Shown piece after piece: positions 1 to 6,526 of a DNA stretch of 17,350 nucleotides; the stretch's first letter is position 1; the number at the start of each line of letters is the position of its first letter. The translations under genes and the position numbers were made by a program. This DNA comes from Lichenicoccus sp964235615 (GTDB taxonomy: Bacteria > Pseudomonadota > Alphaproteobacteria > Acetobacterales > Acetobacteraceae): contig CAXSEE010000085.1 of the NCBI GenBank assembly GCA_964235615.1, forward strand, positions 1-17,350, given 5' to 3'. Under the pieces are notes generated by a model. That model was not told the origin of the DNA. It made no database searches and worked only from the letters and a program-made list of their open reading frames with translations.

Positions 1-726
1 CAACGAGATCGGCAGGCGCGGAGCGTGCACCGGCGGCAGCGACATCAGGTAGGCATGCAGCGCGTCGACATCCTCGCGCGGCATCTTTGTGTACGAGGTG
101 AAGGTCATGGTCGGGTAGATATACTGGTGCCCCGGCCCGATGCCGTTGTGGATGACCCCGTAGAACTGGTCCGCGGTCCAGTTGCCGATGCCGGTCTCCC
201 GGTCCGGGGTGATGTTCGGGGTCGCCATCTGTCCGAACGGCGTGTTCAGGATCAGGCCGCCGGCATAGGGCGTGCCGCCGACCGCCATGTGGCAGGGCGC
301 GCAGTCCGAGGCGATGGCGATGTACTCGCCCCGCTTGATCAGGGCCGCCTTCGAGACATCGACAGCCGGGGCCGCGGGCGCCACCGGAGCGGGGGCATCG
401 GTCGCCGCATGCTTGTCCTGGCCGCTCGGGCTCGGCGCGGGCGGGTTGGCCGGCGGTATCGCCGCGGGAGCAGGACCCGGCGCTGGCTGGCCCGCGGGAT
501 GGGCCGCCGCATCCGCGGCACTGGCATTGCCGCCCGCACTGGCATGTCCTGGCTTGGCTTCGAATTTTGCCCCGGCCTGCGCCGGATCGGTCATGACGGT
601 GCCGCCCTGGTTGGGGCTCTGGGCAGCGGCACTGACGCCGGAAGATAGTATCGACCCCGAAAGTAGCAAGGAAAGCGTAACCGCGCGCCCGATCGGAGCG
701 AGCACACGGTGCATGGTTGCAGGCAT
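1..726 (-). CDS. Secreted c-type cytochrome, dehydrogenase cytochrome-subunit type (3' truncated by window edge)
   Basis: The minus strand is open from the ATG at 726 to base 1 (242 codons, no stop). An N-terminal signal peptide is visible: basic start, hydrophobic stretch to about residue 30, likely cleavage near SGVSAAA-Q. A long Ala/Pro-rich linker follows (about 40-122), then a heme c site CAPCH (Cys142, Cys145, His146; bases 289-303). The following PNITPD, GIGNW and YTKMPREDV motifs are typical of cytochrome subunits of membrane-bound alcohol, aldehyde or gluconate dehydrogenases. Such proteins usually carry three hemes and pass electrons to ubiquinone at the periplasmic face. Only the first heme is in the window, so the heme count is inferred. 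ATG 726 is preferred to ATG 714 because GGGAG lies about 6 bases upstream. No dehydrogenase partner gene is visible. It is divergent from the antiporter gene. Confidence 0.88.
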   Translation of the reverse strand, partial: MPATMHRVLAPIGRAVTLSLLLSGSILSSGVSAAAQSPNQGGTVMTDPAQAGAKFEAKPGHASAGGNASAADAAAHPAGQPAPGPAPAAIPPANPPAPSPSGQDKHAATDAPAPVAPAAPAVDVSKAALIKRGEYIAIASDCAPCHMAVGGTPYAGGLILNTPFGQMATPNITPDRETGIGNWTADQFYGVIHNGIGPGHQYIYPTMTFTSYTKMPREDVDALHAYLMSLPPVHAPRLPISL

Positions 727-816
727 CCAGAACTCCCAACGAACCCGGGCCGATCCCGGGCGACATCGCGACGCATCGGCTTTTCACAGCCAAAATGCCA
801 CGAAACCGATGGCCCG

Positions 817-846
817 GCTATCTCTCCCGCAGCCCTTTCCTGTCAA
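817..846 (-). promoter_or_regulatory. Possible sigma-70-type promoter for the cytochrome c gene
   Basis: Read on the minus strand, a perfect TTGACA (841-846) is followed after 18 bases by GATAGC (817-822), which matches the -10 consensus only at its A-T-A positions. It sits about 90 bases upstream of the cytochrome ATG, in the divergent spacer 727-920. The -35 box is good and the -10 box weak. Nothing equally convincing was seen for the antiporter on the plus strand. Confidence 0.3.
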
Positions 847-920
847 GCCGTGATGAACTGTCGGCGATGGTGTGGTAGGATCCGAGACACAGTGAAATCA
901 ACGTCTTGGAAGGATCGACG

Positions 921-3467
921 ATGGGGGTGACGGGCCTCGCCGCAGTCCTTCTCGCGATTGCCCTGCTGCTGGTCGTGGTCAGTGCAGTGCAGCCGCTGGC
1001 CCAGCGCATGCATCTTCCGGAAACCGTGCTGCTGGCCCTGGTCGGCATCCTGATCGGCGGTTCGGCCGACCTGCTGCTGCGCAGCAGCACCAACCTGTTC
1101 GACGGCGCGGCCCGCACCCTGCTCGACTTCCCGGTCAACAGCGAGGCTTTCCTGTTGATATTCCTCCCCCTCCTGGTGTTCCAGGGCGCGCTCGTGATCG
1201 ACGTGCGCCGCCTCGCCCACGAGAGCGCCACCGTGCTGCTGCTGGCCGTGGTCGCCGTCGTGGTCAGCACCGCCGCCATCGGCCTGGCCCTGTTCCCGTT
1301 CGCCGGCATGAGACTGGAGGTCTGCCTGCTGCTCGGCGCCATCGTCGCCACCACCGATCCCAGCGCCGTGGTCGGCATCTTCCGCGACATCGGCGCCGCC
1401 ACCCGCCTGACCCGCCTGGTCGAGGGCGAGGCCCTGCTGAACGACGCGGCGGCGATCTCGATCTTCTCGATCCTGCTCAGCGCCATCACCGCCGGGCAGC
1501 CGATCCACTTCGGGCTCGCGACCTACACCCTGGTCTCGTCCTTCATCGGCGGCCTGGTGATCGGCGCCGTGCTGGCGCGTCTGACCCTGTTCATGATCAC
1601 CGCCCTCGGCGGCACCCCGGCCGGCGAGGTCACGCTGACCATCGCCTTGCCTTACATCGCCTACATCGTCTGCGACGACGTGTTCCATTTCTCCGGCGTG
1701 GTCGCGACCGCCGCCGCCGGCCTGACCTTCTCGCTCTACGGTCCCTCGACCCTGCGGCCACAGACCTGGCGCTTCCTCGAGGAGCTCTGGGAGCAGCTGG
1801 TGTTCTGGGCCGGCTCGCTGGTGTTCGTGCTCGCCTCGATGCTGGTGCCGCGCCTGCTGGTGGGCCTGACCCGGTGGGACTGCGTGCTGATCGCCATCGC
1901 CCTGGCCGCCGGCATGGCCGCGCGCGCCGCCGTGGTGTTCGGCATGCTGCCCATCCTGGCGCTGACCAAGGTGTCGCCCCCGGTGCCGACCGCCTTCAAG
2001 GTGACCATGGTCTGGGGCGGGCTGCGTGGCGCCATCACCTTGGCGCTCGCCCTGGCGGTGACCGAGAATCCGGCCATCCCGATCCGGGTGGCGCATTTCG
2101 TCGGCATCCTGGCCACCGGCTTCGTGCTGATCACCTTGCTGGTCAACGGCACCACCCTGCGTTCGCTGGTGGTGTTCTTCGGCCTCGACCGGCTGTCCCC
2201 GATCGACGAGGCCCTGCGCCACCAGATCCTCGGCATCGGCCTCGGCGAGGTGCGCGACCGCACGCGCAGGCTGGCCGGCGAGTTCGGCTTTTCCAGCCAG
2301 TCCCAGCGCCATGTCATAGAGGTCCTCGACCGCCGCATCGCCGAGGAGCGCGAGGCCAACACCTTCGACACCGCCCTCGGCGACCGCCAGCGGATCACCC
2401 TGGCGCTGATCACGATCGCCAACCAGGAACGCTCGATCCTGCTCGACCTGTTCCGCATACGCGGCCTGTCGCGGAATGTGATGGAGACGCTGCTGCGCAC
2501 CGCCGACGCCATGATCGACGGCGCCCGCCTCGCCGGGCGTTTCGGCTATGTGAGCGCCATCCGCCGCCAGCTGCGCCCTTCGTTCGGCTTCAGGCTGGCG
2601 CAATGGGTGCATCACGCGCTGCGTATCGACCAGCCGCTGATGGTCTGCATGATGGAGCGTTTCGAGCGGCTGCTGATTCAGAATCTGGTGTCGCTGGCAC
2701 TGACCCGCTTCATGCGCCGGCGCATGGAGCCGACCTTGGGCATACGCGTCGCCGAGATCGTCTCCGAGGTGCTGGAGCGGCGGCAGAAACTGCTCGAGGA
2801 CGCCATCGAGACCATGCGGCTGCATTACCAGGGCTATACCGAGGCGCTGGAAAGCCGCGTGCTGCGGCAGGTGTCGCTGCGCCTGCAGGGCGAGGAATAC
2901 GACAAGCTGCTCGGAGAGTCGCTGATCAGCGAGGAACTGCATCGCGAGCTCCAGCATGATGTCGAGACGCGCCGGCGACGGCTCGACCGCAGGCTGAAAT
3001 TCAACCTCAAAAGCGGCATCGAAAGCCGCATCAATAGCATGCCGGCACTTCGGGGCGTTCCCGACGCGGTCTTGCACGACCTGGCCATGATGCTCTCGAT
3101 CCGCTTCATCGCCCCTGGAGAGAAGCTCTACGATCGGGGAGCGAGGATCGGGCTGGTGTATTTCATCAGCGCCGGCGTGTTCGAGATGCATATCGCCGAG
3201 CATGACGTGCGCTACGTGCAGGGCGATCTGATCGGCGCCGAGGAATTCATCTCGGGGCGGCGCATGGAAGCCACCGTGCGCGCCGTGCGGTTCGGCCACC
3301 TGCTGGTGATGCGTGCGAGGGAGTTCCAGCGGCTGGTCGAGGACTATCCCATGGTTCGCGACAATGTCGAGCGCATCGCCCGGGTCCGGGCCGGCAGGGT
3401 GGATGCGCCCTTGCTGCTGGCGCCGCCTTTGCGACAGGCGGCCGAGCCTCTGGGGCGGATCGGATGA
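921..3467 (+). CDS. CPA1-family Na+/H+ antiporter with C-terminal cNMP-binding-like domain
   Basis: 848 residues. The first ~430 are highly hydrophobic and form the exchanger domain. They contain the CPA1/NhaP hallmarks: TDPSAVVG with Thr145-Asp146-Pro147, and EGEALLNDA (168-176) with Asn173-Asp174, the expected ion-binding region. A long charged, helical cytoplasmic region follows (about 430-700). Residues about 705-825 resemble a cyclic-nucleotide-binding domain (MLSIRFIAPGEKLYDRG, then YFISAGVFEM). This exchanger-linker-cNBD layout is known from SOS1-like and NHE-like proteins. The expected role is Na+ or K+ exchange for H+ at the inner membrane, for pH and salt homeostasis. The phosphate-binding cassette looks degenerate: IGAEEF where FGE is expected, and GRRMEATV without the usual Arg before the Ala-Thr. 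ATG 921 is chosen because GGAAGGA (908-914) lies 6 bases upstream. An in-frame TTG at 906 is a weaker choice. Confidence 0.92.
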   Translation: MGVTGLAAVLLAIALLLVVVSAVQPLAQRMHLPETVLLALVGILIGGSADLLLRSSTNLFDGAARTLLDFPVNSEAFLLIFLPLLVFQGALVIDVRRLAHESATVLLLAVVAVVVSTAAIGLALFPFAGMRLEVCLLLGAIVATTDPSAVVGIFRDIGAATRLTRLVEGEALLNDAAAISIFSILLSAITAGQPIHFGLATYTLVSSFIGGLVIGAVLARLTLFMITALGGTPAGEVTLTIALPYIAYIVCDDVFHFSGVVATAAAGLTFSLYGPSTLRPQTWRFLEELWEQLVFWAGSLVFVLASMLVPRLLVGLTRWDCVLIAIALAAGMAARAAVVFGMLPILALTKVSPPVPTAFKVTMVWGGLRGAITLALALAVTENPAIPIRVAHFVGILATGFVLITLLVNGTTLRSLVVFFGLDRLSPIDEALRHQILGIGLGEVRDRTRRLAGEFGFSSQSQRHVIEVLDRRIAEEREANTFDTALGDRQRITLALITIANQERSILLDLFRIRGLSRNVMETLLRTADAMIDGARLAGRFGYVSAIRRQLRPSFGFRLAQWVHHALRIDQPLMVCMMERFERLLIQNLVSLALTRFMRRRMEPTLGIRVAEIVSEVLERRQKLLEDAIETMRLHYQGYTEALESRVLRQVSLRLQGEEYDKLLGESLISEELHRELQHDVETRRRRLDRRLKFNLKSGIESRINSMPALRGVPDAVLHDLAMMLSIRFIAPGEKLYDRGARIGLVYFISAGVFEMHIAEHDVRYVQGDLIGAEEFISGRRMEATVRAVRFGHLLVMRAREFQRLVEDYPMVRDNVERIARVRAGRVDAPLLLAPPLRQAAEPLGRIG

Positions 3468-3511
3468 CACAACTTGAGAAACCATTTGCAGATGCAGATT
3501 GGACATCCAAA

Positions 3512-3528
3512 GCGTATTGGAGATACGC
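3512..3528. repeat. Small perfect hairpin downstream of the antiporter gene
   Basis: GCGTAT (3512-3517) and ATACGC (3523-3528) form a perfect 6-bp inverted repeat around a 5-base loop TGGAG. It begins 44 bases after the antiporter stop. There is no T-run, so a role as an intrinsic terminator is only possible. The hairpin also spans the GGAG that would serve the small reading frame starting at 3529. Confidence 0.3.
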
Positions 3529-3666
3529 ATGTGTGCGGCCGCCGATCCTCACTGCCAGCGCGATTGCGGCTTTGATCGACCGCTAAGCTGGTCTGACCCT
3601 GACCGTGGCGCATGTTACGCCCAGCAGCGTTTCGGTCGAGATGTTAGTCGTAAAAGTAATTCGTAG
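3529..3666 (+). CDS. Candidate 45-residue Cys-containing small ORF (uncertain)
   Basis: An ATG at 3529 is preceded by GGAG (3519-3522) at good spacing and opens a 45-codon frame ending at TAG 3664-3666. The product begins MCAAADPHCQRDC and has four cysteines (residues 2, 9, 13, 29) and many charged residues, with no signal peptide or membrane segment. I recognise no family. The frame ends 12 bases before the methyltransferase ATG, so it could be a leader or coupling peptide, the remnant of a broken gene, or chance. Base composition falls from GC-rich to AT-rich along it, as expected if it spans the edge of an inserted segment. Confidence 0.15.
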   Translation: MCAAADPHCQRDCGFDRPLSWSDPDRGACYAQQRFGRDVSRKSNS

Positions 3667-3678
3667 AAATTGGATTTC

Positions 3679-4734
3679 ATGACAAAAATCACTTCTGCAG
3701 AGCAGTTTTCTGTTCTCCTTGATGAGATCGGAAATGGTGTTCCCAATTCGCAACAATATCAACTTATGTCCGATATAACCCTCGACTTTCCAGAGTCACG
3801 CCGATTGATCAAAATGGATCCATTTTCGCTTGCATACAAACAAGCGGCGATGGAGTTATATCTTTTCCTACGTGGCCGAGCCGATGAAGGTTATGTGCCA
3901 CCTCGAGATGAACTATCATCTCCTTATTTGCCATCATGCCTCTGGACAGATCTTGTTCCTTGGTCGTTCCGTGATGCCAAGATGCTCTCCGAGCATACGT
4001 TTGCCTGGGGCCATATCCTCAGTCATCTTAACTTGTCTGAAAATGGCTCCGTGCTCGAATACGGACCTGGCAGTGGGCAACTTCTTCTTATGCTGTCCCG
4101 TATGGGATATCATGCTTTCGGAGTGGATATCGACAAAACAGCGATCGCTACTATTGAAGCACAGTCGTCACACTTAAACCTATCGGTAAGTACCGAATGC
4201 GCTGAGTTTGGTTGTGGTTTTGATGGGAAAAGGTTTGATTGCATTTTGTTTTACGAAGCATTTCATCATGCCTTCAACTTCGAAGAGTTACTAACTCATT
4301 TGCATAGCCGTATCAATCAAGGTGGTCGTGTTGTTCTATGTGGTGAGCCGATTGTGAGAGTTCCGTTTGGAAGCGTTCCTTATCCATGGGGACCACGGTT
4401 AGACGCCCTCTCCGTGTTCTGCATTCGCCGTTTTGGATGGATGGAATTAGGATTCACTCACGACTATTTCATGAAAATAGCAGAGATCACAGGATGGACC
4501 GCCAAATTCTATCCATTTTCGCCTTGTCGACGCGCCTCTATCTACGTTCTGGAGCCAACTCCGACTAGAGTGAAAAGTCCGAATCTATCGATAACAAATG
4601 CACAACTAGACGCTGAGCTTCACAACTTACAACATCAGCGTGCGTCAACTTCTTGGCGGATAAACCGCCCGCTACGTGTAACGAAAGAGCTGATCATACA
4701 TACTTCGCGTCGATTACGAAAGCTGCGACGATAA
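3679..4734 (+). CDS. SAM-dependent class I methyltransferase, probably surface-glycan related, AT-rich
   Basis: 351 residues, stop TAA. SAM-binding motif I is VLEYGPGSG (Val125-Gly133). The acidic residue after strand 2 lies in GVDID (148-152). FDCILFYEAFHH provides the post-motif region typical of the Methyltransf_11/12/23 group. The extra N-terminal ~120 residues and the C-terminal part are not assigned. The last ~40 residues form a basic tail with RASTSWRINRPLR (321-333), which resembles the STSWRITAPLR-type tails I know from glycosyltransferases and methyltransferases of O-antigen and exopolysaccharide clusters. A sugar or glycan substrate is therefore inferred, not shown. The gene is visibly AT-richer than its neighbours (by eye around 40-50% GC) and uses codons such as ATA and TTA that are scarce around it, suggesting recent acquisition. 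ATG 3679 is preferred to the TTG at 3670. The ribosome-binding site is weak (TTGGA, 4 bases upstream). Confidence 0.82.
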   Translation: MTKITSAEQFSVLLDEIGNGVPNSQQYQLMSDITLDFPESRRLIKMDPFSLAYKQAAMELYLFLRGRADEGYVPPRDELSSPYLPSCLWTDLVPWSFRDAKMLSEHTFAWGHILSHLNLSENGSVLEYGPGSGQLLLMLSRMGYHAFGVDIDKTAIATIEAQSSHLNLSVSTECAEFGCGFDGKRFDCILFYEAFHHAFNFEELLTHLHSRINQGGRVVLCGEPIVRVPFGSVPYPWGPRLDALSVFCIRRFGWMELGFTHDYFMKIAEITGWTAKFYPFSPCRRASIYVLEPTPTRVKSPNLSITNAQLDAELHNLQHQRASTSWRINRPLRVTKELIIHTSRRLRKLRR

Positions 4735-4786
4735 GTTGTATTTAGGCCGTTACCGTCGCCTCGGCTTCGAACTGCACATCCCGACT

Positions 4787-5101
4787 TTAATAGTCGAGCG
4801 ATCGCAGACCGGATAGCATCGCTATTCCCTTCACGCGACCCGCTTGAACCGGTAACTCGAAACCGCTGAGCTTGTCGCCTTTCGAAGTAATCGGAACCGC
4901 GACCACCGCGCCAGTTCCATGGTTGAACAAGTCCGCCGACACCACGAGATCATAGTGCGGCCCCTTCATTTTATGCCCAACCGTAGGTGACCAGTTGAGA
5001 TGGACCACATCTCCGAGCAGCGGTACGTAGCCGTCACGCTGGAAATTATTGCCACGCCTCGACACTTCAGAGAACTTGTTTTCCTGCAGCAGCATCCGCA
5101 T
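4787..5101 (-). CDS. MazF/PemK-like mRNA-interferase toxin, C-terminally truncated by an in-frame stop
   Basis: The core LLGDVVHLNWSPTVGHKMKG, then LVVSADLFN, VVAVPITSKG and LRSLDY, follows the MazF/PemK fold: GD start, the K/G-rich loop, the V-P-x-T-S strand. The family cleaves mRNA as a dimer. The frame stops at TAA (4787-4789) directly after SLDY, where relatives continue for about 25-35 residues. Beyond the stop the same frame reads SRDVQFEAEATVTA and ends at a second TAA (4742-4744). That continuation looks like genuine family sequence, so TAA is probably a mutated sense codon. The toxin may be inactive. Start is uncertain: ATG 5101 or 5095 overlaps the antitoxin, while GTG 5065 lies 1 base after the antitoxin TGA and gives a more usual length. 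It is convergent with the methyltransferase gene, 52 bases away. Confidence 0.72.
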   Translation of the reverse strand: MRMLLQENKFSEVSRRGNNFQRDGYVPLLGDVVHLNWSPTVGHKMKGPHYDLVVSADLFNHGTGAVVAVPITSKGDKLSGFELPVQAGRVKGIAMLSGLRSLDY

Positions 5102-5342
5102 TCCAACTCGACAGCCGGATTTTCACGTCGTCGGCATCATAATTTGTCAGAAGATCGGAAATATTTTTCGGACGTGGATTGGCTGCTTCCCGGATACTCC
5201 GATCGAACTGGGCCTCCCGCAGCAGCAAGAATGTCTCGCCCCGCCGTTTAATCCGGACCATCCCCTGTGCGGCGGCATCGAGGATCGGTCCGGATTGCTT
5301 GAGGTCGCTTGCCGTGAAACTGGCAATTGTCTCTATGTCCAT
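5067..5342 (-). CDS. Phd-like antitoxin paired with the MazF/PemK-like toxin
   Basis: 91 residues. The N-terminal half has the layout of Phd/prevent-host-death proteins: a short DLKQSGPILDAA helix, then GMVRIKRRGETFLLLREAQF, the strand-turn-strand with the RRG turn. The C-terminal half is charged and probably the flexible toxin-binding tail. Antitoxins of this type bind their toxin and repress their own operon. ATG 5342 is chosen because AGAGG lies 7 bases upstream and the conserved part begins shortly after it; the frame could be extended to 5510, but that part resembles nothing. It ends directly before or within the toxin start, as expected for an antitoxin-toxin pair. No clear promoter was seen in 5343-5491. 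Confidence 0.7.
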   Translation of the reverse strand: MDIETIASFTASDLKQSGPILDAAAQGMVRIKRRGETFLLLREAQFDRSIREAANPRPKNISDLLTNYDADDVKIRLSSWNADAAAGKQVL

Positions 5343-5470
5343 CGTAGGACCTCTCATACGGATTTTCTGTAAGACGCGGACTATGCGGTCGGACTGCAAG
5401 CAGGAGATCGCATGCTTGAACCTTAGAGCCTGGTCGTTCCACGCCTTGCTGCCACAATCGATTGAACCGA

Positions 5471-5487
5471 GCGCCAACATCTGGCGC
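5471..5487 (-). terminator. Hairpin just downstream of the AEC transporter gene, possible terminator
   Basis: GCGCCA (5471-5476) and TGGCGC (5482-5487) are perfect 6-bp inverted arms with a 5-base loop, beginning 4 bases after the transporter stop on the minus strand. A GC-rich stem at this place suits transcription termination or mRNA 3'-end protection. No T-run follows, so an intrinsic terminator is not established. Confidence 0.35.
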
Positions 5488-5491
5488 GATG

Positions 5492-6426
5492 TCATCCCGG
5501 CCGCAGCCACGCCACCAGCAGCGTGATGCTGACGATCGACAGCAACGTCGAGACCAGGATCGTGCCGGAGATGCTGGCAGCCTCGCGGTCATACAGCTTG
5601 GCCAGCATGAACGGACCGGTCCCGGTGGGCAGTGCCGCGAGCAGCACGGCGCTGATCGCCCAGACCGGCGGCAGGTTCGTCCAGCGCCAGACGATCAGGC
5701 CGGCCAGTGCCGGTTGCAGCAGCAGCTTGATCGCCACCTGGCGCGCGATGCCGCCGATCTCGGCCGCCTGTTCCCCCGGTTGCCGGCGGCGCGACAGGAA
5801 CAGCCCGATCGTGACCAGGGCGCACGGACTGGCGGCGTCGCCGAGCAGGGTCGCGAAATGCAGCAGCGGCCGCGGCAAGGCGAGGCCGCTCAGATCCAGC
5901 GCGAAGCCGGCCAGGGGCGAGGCGAGCAGGGGATTGGCCAGCAGCGCGCGGCCGGTCCGCCGCAACGTGCGTCCGAGATCCGGCGAGGATTGCAGGTCGA
6001 ACTCGATCAGCATGAGGGCCAGGGCGAACAGCCCGCTGATCGTCAGCAGGCTCGACATCAGCGCCGGGGGCAGGCCGCGCTCGCCGAACAGCGCGAGGCA
6101 CAGGGGTATGCCCATGAACCCGGTATTGGCATAGCCGCCGCCGAGCCCGGCAATGGCGCAGTCGGCGATCCGATGCCCCGCCAGCCGTTCCAGGCCGAAC
6201 GACAGCGCGAAACAGGCCAGCATCGCGGCGCTGAAGGCGATCAGGAAGGCCGGCGGCCCGGCGGTGGCGCGGGTGACGTGGGCGGCCCCGAGGAACAGCA
6301 GGGCCGGCAGCGCCAGATAGACCACGAAACGGTTCAGGCTGTCGGTCGCACCGGGGCCGAAGGTGTTCCTGCGCCCGCAGACATATCCCGCCAGGATCAG
6401 CGCGAAGATCGGCAGCACAGCGGACA
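5492..6426 (-). CDS. AEC-family (auxin efflux carrier-like) transporter, N-terminus in assembly gap
   Basis: 311 codons are visible before the TGA at 5492-5494, lacking only the extreme N-terminus. The protein is very hydrophobic, with about 9-10 membrane segments in two groups separated by a short charged loop (about QSSPDLGRTLRRTGRA). The family features are present: an N-terminal LPIFALILAGYVCGRR segment, GGGYANTGFMGIPLCLALFG, and GDAASPCALVTIGLFL. Bacterial members export small organic anions such as malate or malonate; the substrate here is unknown. The first complete codon after the gap is TCC, preceded by TG, so the start codon could be exactly at the gap edge (nTG) or several residues into it. 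It is the last gene of the ygfZ-hisI-lpxB run as assembled. Confidence 0.88.
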
Positions 6427-6526
6427 NNNNNNNNNNNNNNNNNNNNNNNNNNNNNNNNNNNNNNNNNNNNNNNNNNNNNNNNNNNNNNNNNNNNNNNNNN
6501 NNNNNNNNNNNNNNNNNNNNNNNNNN
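6427..6526. other. Assembly gap of exactly 100 N
   Basis: One hundred consecutive N lie between the end of the lpxB sequence and the beginning of the AEC transporter sequence. Exactly 100 is the usual placeholder for a scaffold gap of unknown length, so the true distance and any intervening gene cannot be judged. Frame continuity across the gap has no meaning. Confidence 0.97.

Noticed and set aside
744..760. Two CCCGGG sites 11 bases apart in the cytochrome 5' leader
   Set aside because: They could be an operator or hairpin, but such GC-rich hexamers are expected often at this base composition and nothing else supports a role.
843..3530. 895-codon open frame antisense to the antiporter gene
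   Set aside because: Its product is a low-complexity mix of Gln, His, Gly, Arg and Asp without any fold-like pattern, as expected for the reverse of a GC-rich gene. The plus-strand protein has clear antiporter motifs.
5343..5510. Longer start for the Phd-like antitoxin at 5510
   Set aside because: The extra 56 residues resemble nothing, overlap the transporter 3' end, and ATG 5342 has a good ribosome-binding site.
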